Origin: Flavimaribacter sp039888615 | GTDB taxonomy: Bacteria > Pseudomonadota > Alphaproteobacteria > Rhizobiales > Rhizobiaceae | Assembly (NCBI GenBank): GCA_039888615.1 | Contig: JBDQQS010000013.1 | Reading direction: 5' to 3' (one strand) | DNA: 64,000 nt | Translations under genes and position numbers: made by a program | Shown: positions 34,820 to 43,378 of the stretch, one piece after another | How the letters are laid out: the number at the start of each line of letters is the position of its first letter | Numbering within the stretch: the first letter of the stretch is position 1 | Notes under the pieces: generated by a model | What the model was told of the DNA's origin: nothing | The model's input: the letters and a program-made list of their open reading frames with translations, nothing else | Databases searched by the model: none

Positions 34820-35305
34820 TCAGCCGTCCATGTCCAGCAGGCCGAGCGCGGGGCCCGACGAACTGCTTTTTCTTGAGGGTGGTTGCGTTGGCGGCAGGGG
34901 CACCCGTTCTGGCGGTCTCGTTGACTCCGGCGACGGTTGCTCCATGCCGGCAAAATAGATTTCCTCTGCCGTCGCCAGATCCGGCGCATCGACCACGCCA
35001 CGGCATATCCATCCCCGGCGTTCGCGCCCTGCAATGCGCATCGCATTTCCCTCGAGCGCCACATAGATCGAAACTAGCAGCGAGGCGAGGACAAACAGAA
35101 GATCCCATTGCGGCAGACCGCCGGAGGCGATCGCCAGACCGACAGAGACCAGCAGAACGACAGCGGCGTGGAACCACAACCGGTGCCAAAGCAGCCAGAT
35201 AAACGGCAAGATCAGGGCGATGAAGGCGAATCCGTCCCGGATGAAAACGGCGCCTTCATCAAACCGGGACGCCTCCGGAGGCGTCAGAACCACATAGCTC
35301 GTCAT
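34820..35305 (-). CDS. DUF2628 membrane protein in the his operon
   Basis: 161 residues. Two or three hydrophobic helices (about 27-60 and 68-85) are followed by a polar tail with GREREGWICRGVV-like context (GRERRGWICRGVVDAPDLATAEE) and a proline-rich C-terminus. DUF2628 proteins occupy this slot between hisB and hisH across Rhizobiales, but no function is known and none is implied by histidine synthesis. It begins 7 bases after hisB ends. The conserved position suggests transcriptional convenience or an unknown role. Confidence 0.85.
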   Translation of the reverse strand: MTSYVVLTPPEASRFDEGAVFIRDGFAFIALILPFIWLLWHRLWFHAAVVLLVSVGLAIASGGLPQWDLLFVLASLLVSIYVALEGNAMRIAGRERRGWICRGVVDAPDLATAEEIYFAGMEQPSPESTRPPERVPLPPTQPPSRKSSSSGPALGLLDMDG

Positions 35306-35312
35306 TTTCGAT

Positions 35313-35918
35313 CTAACCCAGCGTTCCCTTGGTGGAGGGAATACGGTCCTTCTGGCGGCTGTCGATCTCGATGGCCGCCCGGAGCGCCCGGGCGACCGAT
35401 TTGAAACATGTTTCGGCGATATGATGACTGTTGGCGCCGTAATGGTTCATGATGTGCAGCGTTATGCCAGCGTTCTGGGCGAACGCCTGAAAGAATTCCC
35501 GGCAGAGCTCGGTGTCGAACGCGCCGATTTTCTGGGTCGGAAAATCCACATTCCAGATCAGATAGGGGCGGCCCGAAACATCCACGGCCGCCTTGGTCAG
35601 CGTTTCATCCATGGCGAGGTCGAGAGATGCGTAACGGGTAATGCCGCGCCGGTCTCCGAGCGCTTTTGCAAGCGCCAGGCCAAGCACGATCCCGGTGTCC
35701 TCCACACAATGGTGATCGTCGATGTGCAGGTCGCCCTTGGCTTCGATTTGCATGTCGATCAGCGAATGCCGGGACAACTGCTCGAGCATATGGTCGAAAA
35801 AACCGATCCCGGTCGAGATCTTTGATGCGCCCGCGCCGTCGAGATCGATCGCGACGGAAATCGATGTCTCGTTGGTATTGCGTTCAATTTGCGCGGCTCT
35901 TGCCTGACCGTTGTCCAA
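35313..35918 (-). CDS. hisB: Imidazoleglycerol-phosphate dehydratase
   Basis: 201 residues, monofunctional (no N-terminal phosphatase). Manganese-binding His/Glu clusters are present: FFDHMLEQLSRHS, DDHHCVEDTG, and NHYGANSHHIAETCFKS. It dehydrates imidazole glycerol phosphate to imidazole acetol phosphate. First gene of the operon hisB-DUF2628-hisH-hisA-hisF-hisE-coaA; hisG/hisD/hisC lie elsewhere. Divergent from hslVU across 179 bases. Confidence 0.97.
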   Translation of the reverse strand: MDNGQARAAQIERNTNETSISVAIDLDGAGASKISTGIGFFDHMLEQLSRHSLIDMQIEAKGDLHIDDHHCVEDTGIVLGLALAKALGDRRGITRYASLDLAMDETLTKAAVDVSGRPYLIWNVDFPTQKIGAFDTELCREFFQAFAQNAGITLHIMNHYGANSHHIAETCFKSVARALRAAIEIDSRQKDRIPSTKGTLG

Positions 35919-36017
35919 AGCACTGCCTCACCCGGTTGATATTGAACGCTGCATATCAGGGCGTGAGGAAAATATCCAGAAAAGCATCATGCAGCGCACA
36001 CGAATCGAAGAGGACAA

Positions 36018-36046
36018 TTTGCAAAGACGGCTGAGCCCCTTACATA
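36018..36046 (+). promoter_or_regulatory. Possible RpoH-type promoter of hslVU
   Basis: TTTGCAA (36018-36024) resembles the heat-shock -35 element and CCCCTTACATA (36036-36046) the -10 element, with a spacer at the short end of the usual range. hslVU is a classic RpoH operon. The -10 overlaps a small inverted repeat, AGCCCCT/AGGGGCT (36034-36052), which would fall in the leader. Low confidence. Confidence 0.3.
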
Positions 36047-36097
36047 GGGGCTTCTGCACCGGTGCAAAATCCGGACTAGACACGAGGAAAGGCTTTG

Positions 36098-36676
36098 ATG
36101 AGCGAACACGATCCATACGGCGTCATGCACGCCACCACGATCATCACAGTGCGCAAGGGCAATCAGGTGGTTATGGCTGGCGACGGGCAGGTGAGCCTCG
36201 GCCAGACCGTCATGAAAGGCAACGCCCGCAAGGTTCGCCGCCTCCGTTCTGGTAAATCTGGCGAAGCAGACGTTCTTGCAGGGTTCGCCGGCGCAACGGC
36301 GGACGCCTTTACCCTGCTTGAACGACTGGAATCAAAGCTGGAACAATATCCGGGGCAGCTCATGCGGGCCTGTGTGGAACTGGCGAAGGACTGGCGCACC
36401 GACCGCTATCTGCGCCGTCTCGAGGCCATGATGCTGGTGGCGGATCCCGGCGCCACGCTTGCGCTGACCGGCACCGGCGACGTGCTGGAGCCGGAACACG
36501 GAACCATGGCGATCGGCTCGGGCGGAAACTACGCCTACGCGGCCGCGCGCGCCTTGATGGACACCGATATTTCGGCCGAGGACATCGCGCGCAAGGCCAT
36601 GCGGATCGCCAGCGAAATCTGCGTTTACACCAACGACAACATCATTGTCGAATCCCTCGAGAGCACTGCGGGATAA
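36098..36676 (+). CDS. hslV: ATP-dependent protease peptidase subunit HslV (ClpQ)
   Basis: 192 residues. Proteasome-beta-like fold; the propeptide MSEHDPYGVMHA is removed to expose Thr13 of TTIITVRKG as the N-terminal nucleophile. GSGGNYAYAAARAL is the conserved C-terminal motif. It forms two stacked hexamers and degrades misfolded proteins fed by HslU. AGGAAAGG precedes the ATG at 36098; a TTG three bases earlier is less likely. hslU follows after 54 bases. Confidence 0.97.
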   Translation: MSEHDPYGVMHATTIITVRKGNQVVMAGDGQVSLGQTVMKGNARKVRRLRSGKSGEADVLAGFAGATADAFTLLERLESKLEQYPGQLMRACVELAKDWRTDRYLRRLEAMMLVADPGATLALTGTGDVLEPEHGTMAIGSGGNYAYAAARALMDTDISAEDIARKAMRIASEICVYTNDNIIVESLESTAG

Positions 36677-36730
36677 GTCCAGTGCTCGTTGCGAACACCC
36701 TTTAGAAGATCAAGACCAGGTCCAGTACAT

Positions 36731-38038
36731 ATGACAACCTACTCCCCGCGCGAGATCGTCTCCGAGCTCGACCGCTACATCATCGGCCAGAAAGACGCCA
36801 AGCGCGCCGTCGCCGTGGCGCTCCGCAATCGCTGGCGCCGCCAGCAGCTGTCCGACAGCCTGCGCGACGAAGTCATGCCGAAGAACATTCTGATGATCGG
36901 CCCGACGGGCGTCGGAAAGACGGAGATCTCGCGCAGGCTTGCGCGGCTTGCAGGCGCGCCCTTCATCAAGGTGGAAGCCACCAAATTCACCGAAGTCGGT
37001 TATGTTGGCCGCGACGTCGAACAGATTATTCGTGATCTGGTGGAAGTGGGCATTTCTCTTGTGAAGGACAAGAAGCGCGAAGAGGTCAAGGCGAAGGCCC
37101 ACCTCAACGCCGAGGAACGGGTGCTCGACGCCCTTGTCGGATCCACGGCGTCGCCGTCGACGCGGGAATCTTTCCGCAAGAAGCTTCGCGATGGTCTTCT
37201 CGACGACAAGGAAATCGAGATCGAAGTGGCCGACACAGGCTCCGGGATGCCGAATTTCGAGATTCCGGGCATGCCGGGCGCCAATATCGGAGTCCTGAAC
37301 ATCTCCGAAATGCTCGGAAAGGCCATGGGTCAGTCGACCCGCAAGATCCGCACCTCAGTCAAGGAATCCTACAGCCAGCTGATCTCCGATGAATCGGAAA
37401 AACTGCTGGATCAAGACCAGATCCACCAGGAAGCGCTGCGCATTGTTCAAAATGACGGGATCGTTTTTCTCGACGAGATCGACAAGATCGCGGCGCGCGA
37501 CGGCGGAATGGGCGCAGGCGTTTCGCGAGAAGGTGTCCAGCGGGATCTATTGCCGCTGGTGGAAGGCACGACAGTTGCGACCAAATACGGTCAGGTCAAG
37601 ACAGACCATATACTGTTTATTGCTTCAGGCGCCTTTCATGTCTCGAAACCATCCGACCTGCTGCCGGAACTGCAGGGCCGCCTGCCGATCCGCGTCGAAT
37701 TGCGCGCTCTGACGAAGGAAGATTTCCGGCGCATCCTCACGGAAACGGAAGCAAGCCTCATCAAGCAGTATGTCGCGCTGATGAAAACTGAAGACGTAAC
37801 GTTGTCCTACACCGAAGACGCGATCGATGCGCTGGCCGACGTCGCCGTGGAACTGAACGACAGCGTGGAGAATATCGGCGCGCGGCGGCTTCAGACGGTC
37901 ATGGAACGGGTTCTCGACGACATATCCTTCGAAGCGCCTGACAAATCCGGCAGCGAGTTCACGATCGACGCGGACTATGTTCGTGAACATGTCGGCGATC
38001 TCGCCAAGGACGCCGATCTGTCACGTTACATCCTGTGA
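36731..38038 (+). CDS. hslU: ATP-dependent unfoldase subunit HslU (ClpY)
   Basis: 435 residues. AAA+ ATPase: Walker A GPTGVGKTE near 57-65, the HslU hallmark VEATKFTEVGYVGRDVEQI just after it, an inserted I-domain (about 110-230), Walker B GIVFLDEIDKI and the C-terminal HslV-docking tail ending LSRYIL. It unfolds substrates into HslV. Unlike many rhizobia, no acetyltransferase gene separates hslV and hslU here. The 14-codon upstream extension lacks a ribosome site. Confidence 0.98.
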   Translation: MTTYSPREIVSELDRYIIGQKDAKRAVAVALRNRWRRQQLSDSLRDEVMPKNILMIGPTGVGKTEISRRLARLAGAPFIKVEATKFTEVGYVGRDVEQIIRDLVEVGISLVKDKKREEVKAKAHLNAEERVLDALVGSTASPSTRESFRKKLRDGLLDDKEIEIEVADTGSGMPNFEIPGMPGANIGVLNISEMLGKAMGQSTRKIRTSVKESYSQLISDESEKLLDQDQIHQEALRIVQNDGIVFLDEIDKIAARDGGMGAGVSREGVQRDLLPLVEGTTVATKYGQVKTDHILFIASGAFHVSKPSDLLPELQGRLPIRVELRALTKEDFRRILTETEASLIKQYVALMKTEDVTLSYTEDAIDALADVAVELNDSVENIGARRLQTVMERVLDDISFEAPDKSGSEFTIDADYVREHVGDLAKDADLSRYIL

Positions 38039-38175
38039 CTTTTCGGCATCGGTCGCGACAATATATTAGGTTGATAAAACGGATTAGCCTTTGAGACGGT
38101 CCTTCAATACTCGACTTTTTGATTTTTGGTCTTAAAAGTTGCTCTGTCTAATACTTCTTCCGGAGGCCTGTCGCA

Positions 38176-39147
38176 TTGTCCTTGCCGAAAACGGCAACCA
38201 TGCTTCTTGCAATCGTTATTGCCGCGCTGGCGACGACAGGCGCCAGCGGGAAAACTATAGTCGTGCCCGAGGGCAACAGGCACGCCAGCCAACCCAAGGT
38301 TCCGGGCGCCTCGATCAAGCGCACGCGCGACACCCGCTCCACCTTTGATCGCAAGTATGACAAGATTCTCGACCTTTTGCAGCGAGACCGGAAGCTGCGC
38401 GCCAAGATCAATTCGACGGCGACGCAGTACGGGATCGATCCGATTCATATCGTCGGCGCTCTGGTCGGCGAACATACATACAATGTCGACGCCTATGATC
38501 GCCTGCAATCCTACTACATAAAGGCCATGGCCTACGCCACGGGCGGGCTGTCCTTCTCCTACAACAGCATGGACGTGGATGAATTCGTCGATCTGCCCGA
38601 ATTCGACAAATGCCGCTCCTTTTCGAATTCCTTTGACCTTTGGACCTGTCGCGAAGCCGTGTGGGAAAAATCCTTCAAGAACCGCACGGTGCGCGGGGTC
38701 CGTTATCCGAACGACCGCTTCAGCGCTGTCTTCTTCCAGCCTTTCTACGCCGGTCAGACCTTTGGTCTCGGACAGCTCAATCCGCTGACTGCGCTCATGC
38801 ACACCGACATGGTCAATCGCGTATCCGGCTACAGGAAGCTGTCCCATCGGGACGGAGAAGAAGTCTACAAGGCGATCATGAATCCGGACATGTCGCTCGC
38901 CTATGTAGCGGCGGCGCTACGCCATTCCATCGACGCCTATCGCGAGATTGCAGGCCTGGACATATCCGGCAATCCCGGCATTACCGCCACGCTCTACAAT
39001 GTCGGAAATCCGGATGACCGGGCCAGGGTGCTCGCCCGCCGGAACCGCGACCGGAAGTCGCGCGGCCAGAGCCCTTTGATGCCGCAGGAAAATTACTATG
39101 GCTGGCTGGTCAACGATCGCATCGACGATTTGAGAGCGCTTTTCTGA
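38176..39147 (+). CDS. DUF1402 secreted protein, lytic transglycosylase-like
   Basis: 323 residues, TTG start with CGGAGG about 10 bases upstream. A signal peptide ends near Thr-Gly-Ala-Ser-Gly (about 21-25). The family has no assigned function. I see two segments resembling the SLT/GH23 lysozyme fold: GIDPIHIVGALVGEHTYN, where the Glu would be the catalytic acid, and TFGLGQLNPLTALM, close to the GLMQLMPxTA motif. Peptidoglycan cleavage is therefore a reasonable prediction. It converges on the xre gene with 5 bases between stops. Whether the Glu is placed for catalysis needs structure. Confidence 0.8.
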   Translation: MSLPKTATMLLAIVIAALATTGASGKTIVVPEGNRHASQPKVPGASIKRTRDTRSTFDRKYDKILDLLQRDRKLRAKINSTATQYGIDPIHIVGALVGEHTYNVDAYDRLQSYYIKAMAYATGGLSFSYNSMDVDEFVDLPEFDKCRSFSNSFDLWTCREAVWEKSFKNRTVRGVRYPNDRFSAVFFQPFYAGQTFGLGQLNPLTALMHTDMVNRVSGYRKLSHRDGEEVYKAIMNPDMSLAYVAAALRHSIDAYREIAGLDISGNPGITATLYNVGNPDDRARVLARRNRDRKSRGQSPLMPQENYYGWLVNDRIDDLRALF

Positions 39148-39152
39148 ACCGG

Positions 39153-39524
39153 CTATCGCGGAGCGTCAGGCGACTGCGCCTCCAGAAGACACAGCATTTC
39201 ACGTATTGCGGACTCATCCAGTTTGCCGATGTCGCTTGCAAGCCGGTTGGCGAGCCGGGTGGCGTCGACAGACAGTCCTGACGTGTCGACCACAATGCGT
39301 GGATGCGAGATTGCAGCCAGCTTCTGAAGTTCCTCTGCTTCGTCCCAGATGACGTTGAAATAGCCGATGATGCGCTGTACGAGCTCCCAGCTGGGTTGTC
39401 CGCGATGGCCATGCTCAAGGGCTGACACATAGGCCGGGGTCACGCCGATGGCCGCCGCCATCGTCTTTTGCGAGATACTGCGCTTTCTGCGCATGTCGCG
39501 AATCGCCTGACCGAAGGGAGTCAT
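39153..39524 (-). CDS. XRE-family transcriptional regulator
   Basis: 123 residues. Residues 5-65 form a Cro/CI-type helix-turn-helix (FGQAIRDMRRKRSISQ then KTMAAAIGVTPAYVSALEHG). The C-terminal half is alpha-helical and lacks a recognised ligand domain. Its ATG overlaps the stop of the Smr gene by four bases, making it the last gene of Tim44-mltA-smr-xre. This order recurs in Rhizobiales. Target genes are unknown; autoregulation of the operon is possible. Confidence 0.88.
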   Translation of the reverse strand: MTPFGQAIRDMRRKRSISQKTMAAAIGVTPAYVSALEHGHRGQPSWELVQRIIGYFNVIWDEAEELQKLAAISHPRIVVDTSGLSVDATRLANRLASDIGKLDESAIREMLCLLEAQSPDAPR

Positions 39525-40057
39525 CGGCTTTTCTCTTTTCTTTTCAACCTGATATAGAGTGCGCCCTCGCCGCCGTGTCCGCGGGCCGCAGGCTGGACGC
39601 CAGAGGCGAGACCTGCAAATTCCGGCATTGTGAGCCACAATGGAACGACCCTGCGCAGAACGCCGTCGCCGTCATTGGACCGGCCTTTGCCGGTAATGAC
39701 CAGCACATGGCGCAGCCCTCTTTGCCTGGCGTCGTGCAAAAACCGGCGCAGCAGGTGGTGCGCCTGGCTTTGGGTGAGACCGTGGAGATCGATCGTTGCT
39801 TCAATTGGCACGCGTCCGCGCGACAGTTTGCGATAGACGCTGCGGTCGATCGGCTGAAGGTCATGCGCAGGTGGCGACTGAACGGTCGAGCTTGCGCGAA
39901 TTGGCGCATTCGCCTTCTTCCGTGGCGTAGCGGGAGTTGCTTCGGGCTCATCCGGAATGGCGGCCGATTTGCCTGGATAAGCCGTTACCGTGCGGGCCAC
40001 TCGGCTCCACAGCACCCTGTCCTCGTCGCTGAGACCGTTTTTTCTTTCCCGCGCCAT
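39521..40057 (-). CDS. Smr-domain protein (SmrA-like)
   Basis: 178 residues. The first 85 are polar and probably disordered. Residues 90-178 form the Smr (small MutS-related) domain with ATIDLHGLTQSQAHHLL and VLVITGKG, the LDxH/HGxG-type signature of a nicking endonuclease or RNase-like fold. The ATG at 40057 shares its A with the mltA TGA stop. Its cellular role is uncertain in alphaproteobacteria; recent work on other Smr proteins points to mRNA cleavage at collided ribosomes. Confidence 0.88.
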   Translation of the reverse strand: MARERKNGLSDEDRVLWSRVARTVTAYPGKSAAIPDEPEATPATPRKKANAPIRASSTVQSPPAHDLQPIDRSVYRKLSRGRVPIEATIDLHGLTQSQAHHLLRRFLHDARQRGLRHVLVITGKGRSNDGDGVLRRVVPLWLTMPEFAGLASGVQPAARGHGGEGALYIRLKRKEKSR

Positions 40058-41178
40058 CACCGATACCGATCCGCCGCGACCTTCGGCGCGAACATGTAAA
40101 ATACCGCCTGATGATTGACCGATCCCGCCAGTTCTCCGGCCTTCTCACCGGAACCGACAAAAATATCGCCGCGGGCAGGACCCAAAATCGCCGAGCCGGT
40201 GTCCTGCGCAAGCATCAGTCGCCTGAATGGCGCGCCGGTGAGGTGGGTAAGGTCCGGCGCACTGATGAAGAAGGGCGTTGCGAATGTGTGCAGGGTCCGG
40301 TCGACGGCAAGAGAATGCATGGCGGTCAGCGGCGTCTTGGCTGCTGCGACCGGCCCCGCAGACGGGTCATCAACCGGCGCTTCGCGGAAGAAGATGCAGG
40401 ATCGGTTGCGCCACAATATATCCTCGATACGGTCGGGATGCCGGTCGAACCAGTCGCGTATTACCGTCATCGTCGCTTCGCCCGGACGGAAGACGCCAAG
40501 CGCCAGCAATTCCTTGCCAATCGACGTGTATGGATGCCCGGTCTTGGCTGCGTAGGTAATGCGCTTGCCGGAGCCGTCCGGAAAGTTCAGGCGCGCCGAA
40601 CCCTGGACATGAATGAAGAAGACATCGACGCGGCTTTCAGCCCAGGCGATCTCTAGACCGCGATTGTCAAGAAAGCCCTCGTCGATTTGCCGGCGATCGG
40701 GATATTCAACAATCCGATCGCCTATTCTCCTCCCAAAAAGGAATGCGGCGTCCATATCGCGAGGGCGGTTCGTCGCGTCGAGGTCGACGAGATCTTCAGG
40801 ACGGCGATAGAACGGGTAACGGAAGCGATCGGTTCTGTGTGGCGAAACCTCGATTTCCGGCTCATAATAGCCGGTCACGTGGCCGGGCGCATCGATGCGG
40901 AAAACCTCGAACCGATCCTCGAAAAACCGACGCGCGGCCGAACCGCTCAAAGCGCCGGCCGATTGAGCGGCATCAAATATGGACCGAAAATCTTCAACGG
41001 TAAGACCGAATGCGCCTGTTCGATAGGGTTTGACGGCGGACGTATATCCGGCGCACCGCCGCAAACCATCCAGAACTGGTGCCGGATCGCTGTCCTCCCA
41101 GCCTGGCAGATCGCAAAATTTTATGGATGTCAGGGCAGTTGGCATGTCCATTTCCCGAGCAGCCGGAAATTGCGTCAT
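40057..41178 (-). CDS. mltA: Membrane-bound lytic transglycosylase A homologue
   Basis: 373 residues. The double-psi barrel MltA domain is seen (GHVTGYYEPEIEVSP near 98-112, SRVDVFFIHVQGSARL) with the C-terminal 3D domain containing the catalytic Asp in LAQDTGSAILGPARGDIFVG. It cuts glycan strands between MurNAc and GlcNAc with formation of anhydro-MurNAc. No lipobox or signal peptide is obvious from the ATG at 41178, nor from ATG 41151 or 41145, so export is unclear. Operon Tim44-mltA-smr-xre. Confidence 0.92.
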   Translation of the reverse strand: MTQFPAAREMDMPTALTSIKFCDLPGWEDSDPAPVLDGLRRCAGYTSAVKPYRTGAFGLTVEDFRSIFDAAQSAGALSGSAARRFFEDRFEVFRIDAPGHVTGYYEPEIEVSPHRTDRFRYPFYRRPEDLVDLDATNRPRDMDAAFLFGRRIGDRIVEYPDRRQIDEGFLDNRGLEIAWAESRVDVFFIHVQGSARLNFPDGSGKRITYAAKTGHPYTSIGKELLALGVFRPGEATMTVIRDWFDRHPDRIEDILWRNRSCIFFREAPVDDPSAGPVAAAKTPLTAMHSLAVDRTLHTFATPFFISAPDLTHLTGAPFRRLMLAQDTGSAILGPARGDIFVGSGEKAGELAGSVNHQAVFYMFAPKVAADRYR

Positions 41179-41232
41179 GCCGTTGGCGCTCCATTATCGG
41201 ATCCATTCGCCGCAGCGTACGGATTTCGGATT

Positions 41233-41934
41233 TCAGTCTTCCGACTCCGTCGCGATCAGCTTCCAGTTCGGATCGCGCGAACCGGTGTCGCGCGCGAACG
41301 TCCACACATCGTTGACCTCACCCACATTTTCAGGGTCGCCGTCGATAACCTCACCCTGCTTGTCGTAGGTGGCGGAAATGAGTTGGGAAGAGATCCGCAT
41401 CGTCACGCTGGCCTCGCGGCCTTTCATCTCGGCGCTGACAATATCCGCCTTTCCGATGCCGACAAAAGTCGATTTGACGGTTTCGGATCGCGATTCGCGA
41501 TCCTTTATCGCCTCGACAAAGCCGTCATAGACCTCCTTCGACAAAAGCGACCGCAAGGCTTTCCGATCGCCCTCGGCAAAGGCCGTGATGATCATCTCGT
41601 ATGCGGTTTTCGCGCCGTGGATGAACTCTTTCGGATCGAAAGTCGGGTCGGCTGTCGTGATTGACCTCAAGCCTTCGTTCAGTTCAGTGCCAGGTTTGGC
41701 ATAGGCGTCGACGCTCACAAATTTCTCTTCCACGCGCGTCTCGCCTTCGCGGCGCGGCAGGGTGATAACCTTGCCGTTATCCGAATCGGCGACGGGCTTT
41801 TCCGCGTTGCGCGCGCTGTAAGGATCGAAAGGCGGCCTTTCGCTGCCGGTGCGGCGGCCAAGCACATTGCGAAGCTGCAGGAAGATGATCACTGCCGCTA
41901 CGAGAAAAAATATTGTTACAAAGTCAAAATCCAT
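41233..41934 (-). CDS. Tim44/TimA-family inner-membrane protein
   Basis: 233 residues. One N-terminal membrane helix (MDFDFVTIFFLVAAVIIFLQ) is followed by a linker and a Tim44-like C-terminal domain (FIHGAKTAYEMIITAFAEGD onward). It is the bacterial relative of the mitochondrial import component Tim44; in Caulobacter TimA is a membrane protein of unsettled function. It begins the operon with mltA, smr and xre and is divergent from fxsA, with 264 bases between them containing no gene. Confidence 0.9.
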   Translation of the reverse strand: MDFDFVTIFFLVAAVIIFLQLRNVLGRRTGSERPPFDPYSARNAEKPVADSDNGKVITLPRREGETRVEEKFVSVDAYAKPGTELNEGLRSITTADPTFDPKEFIHGAKTAYEMIITAFAEGDRKALRSLLSKEVYDGFVEAIKDRESRSETVKSTFVGIGKADIVSAEMKGREASVTMRISSQLISATYDKQGEVIDGDPENVGEVNDVWTFARDTGSRDPNWKLIATESED

Positions 41935-42198
41935 CGTACTTGGTACCAGTCATTCAGACAATTTGCTCAGCGCCGACTTTCATAAAACATATAATCCCTC
42001 GGCATGCATCATTCAAATCGGGATCGCATCAACTTGCAGTGCTTCGATCGCCGTCAGGGTTAACGCCAGGCGACAGTCACGCGTTCCCTACCGAAAAAGG
42101 AGCAGCATAACTATATTGCCTGTCGGATACGGCCGGCTTTCATTTCCGGACCGCGATCTGTAACCTCGCGTCGAAACAAGACCAGCATACGGAGATTC

Positions 42199-42696
42199 AT
42201 GCCTTTTTCCATCATTCCCATTCTGCTGCTCGCTGTCCCGCTTGCGGAAATCGCAGCCTTTGTCCTTATAGGACGCGAGATAGGCGTTTTGTGGACGCTT
42301 GCAATGGTGTTCTTCACCGCGGTGCTCGGCTCCATATTGTTGCGCGTTCAGGGATTGGGTCTGATCGCCCGCATTCGCGCGGAAACAGAAGCCGGGCGCG
42401 TGCCTGGCCGCGAACTCATCCACGGCGTGATGATCCTGGTCGCTGGCATATTGTTGCTCACTCCCGGTTTCATCACCGATGCGGTTGGTTTTCTTCTATT
42501 CGTTCCCGCGATCCGGGACGCCGGCTGGCAAATGTTCCGTAGCCGCGTCACCTTTATAACTCCCGGCGGCATGAAGCCTGGCGGCGACTATCGGAATGAT
42601 CCACGCTCAGGAATGAACCGCAAGGGATCGATCGATCTCGACGAAAGCGAATATGAACGCGAACCGGATCCGGACTCGCCCTGGTCCGGTCGCTGA
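42199..42696 (+). CDS. fxsA: FxsA-family membrane protein
   Basis: 165 residues. Three to four membrane helices (starting IIPILLLAVPLAEIAAFVLI, then LAMVFFTAVLGSILLRV, then MILVAGILLLTPGFITDAVG) and a hydrophilic tail rich in Asp and Glu. FxsA of Escherichia coli relieves exclusion of phage T7 by the F plasmid; the normal role is unknown, though the family is widespread. A weak GC-rich hairpin ending in six Ts at 42745-42750 may terminate it before secB. Confidence 0.9.
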   Translation: MPFSIIPILLLAVPLAEIAAFVLIGREIGVLWTLAMVFFTAVLGSILLRVQGLGLIARIRAETEAGRVPGRELIHGVMILVAGILLLTPGFITDAVGFLLFVPAIRDAGWQMFRSRVTFITPGGMKPGGDYRNDPRSGMNRKGSIDLDESEYEREPDPDSPWSGR

Positions 42697-42835
42697 TCAC
42701 GCGGATAGCGCCGCCTGTTTCCGGACGCCTCGACAAGCGCGGCCTTTTTTGTTGTAAGCGCCGGAATGAAATGTTAGCCAGTGGCCGCAAAAGGAACCGG
42801 TCCGGCTCCGATCGATCTAACCCAAGGACAGATGA

Positions 42836-43366
42836 ATGGCCGACACTCCCAGTCAGACAGGAACTGGAAATCCGCAGAATCCCGCTGGCGCTGCGCCCGG
42901 CAACGGAAAAGCGCCGACGCTCAATGTGCTGGCGCAATACATCAAGGACCTCTCCTTCGAGAATCCGAACGCGCCCCAGTCGCTGATCCAGAAGAAACAG
43001 AATCCGAACATTTCCATCAATGTGAACGTGAACGCCAATCCGGTTGCGGAAAAGGACTATGACGTCGTTCTGACGCTGTCGGCCGAGGCCAAGACTGAAG
43101 ATTCGGTCATGTTCAATGTTGAGTTGACCTATGGCGGCGTATTCCGGATCGACGGTTTCCCGCAGGAACACATGCTGCCGCTGCTCTTCATCGAATGCCC
43201 GCGGCTGCTGTTTCCGTTCGCCCGGCAGATCATCGGCGACGCGACCCGCAATGGCGGCTTCCCGCCGCTCATGATCGACCCGATCGACTTCGCCCAGATG
43301 TTCGCAAAACGCATGGCTGAAGAACAGGCCAAAGGCCAGGTCCAGCCTCCGGCGGCCGCCAACTAG
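42836..43366 (+). CDS. secB: Protein-export chaperone SecB
   Basis: 176 residues. A disordered N-terminus is followed by the SecB beta-sheet (VLAQYIKDLSFENPNAP, NISINVNVNANPV, KDYDVVLTLSAEA) and helical C-terminus ending in Gln/Pro/Ala repeats. It keeps precursors unfolded and hands them to SecA as a tetramer. Convergent with dnaQ, with 12 bases between stops. A strong 11-bp hairpin inside the dnaQ end (43399-43424) follows. Confidence 0.97.
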   Translation: MADTPSQTGTGNPQNPAGAAPGNGKAPTLNVLAQYIKDLSFENPNAPQSLIQKKQNPNISINVNVNANPVAEKDYDVVLTLSAEAKTEDSVMFNVELTYGGVFRIDGFPQEHMLPLLFIECPRLLFPFARQIIGDATRNGGFPPLMIDPIDFAQMFAKRMAEEQAKGQVQPPAAAN

Positions 43367-43378
43367 CCTGCTTCGAAT

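Noticed and set aside
36034..36052. AGCCCCT/AGGGGCT hairpin as a terminator
   Set aside because: Short stem, no T tract, and located upstream of hslV where a terminator makes no sense.
42710..42750. GCCGC/GCGGC pairing with six Ts as a terminator after fxsA
   Set aside because: Only five base pairs across a 24-base loop; too weak to list as a feature.
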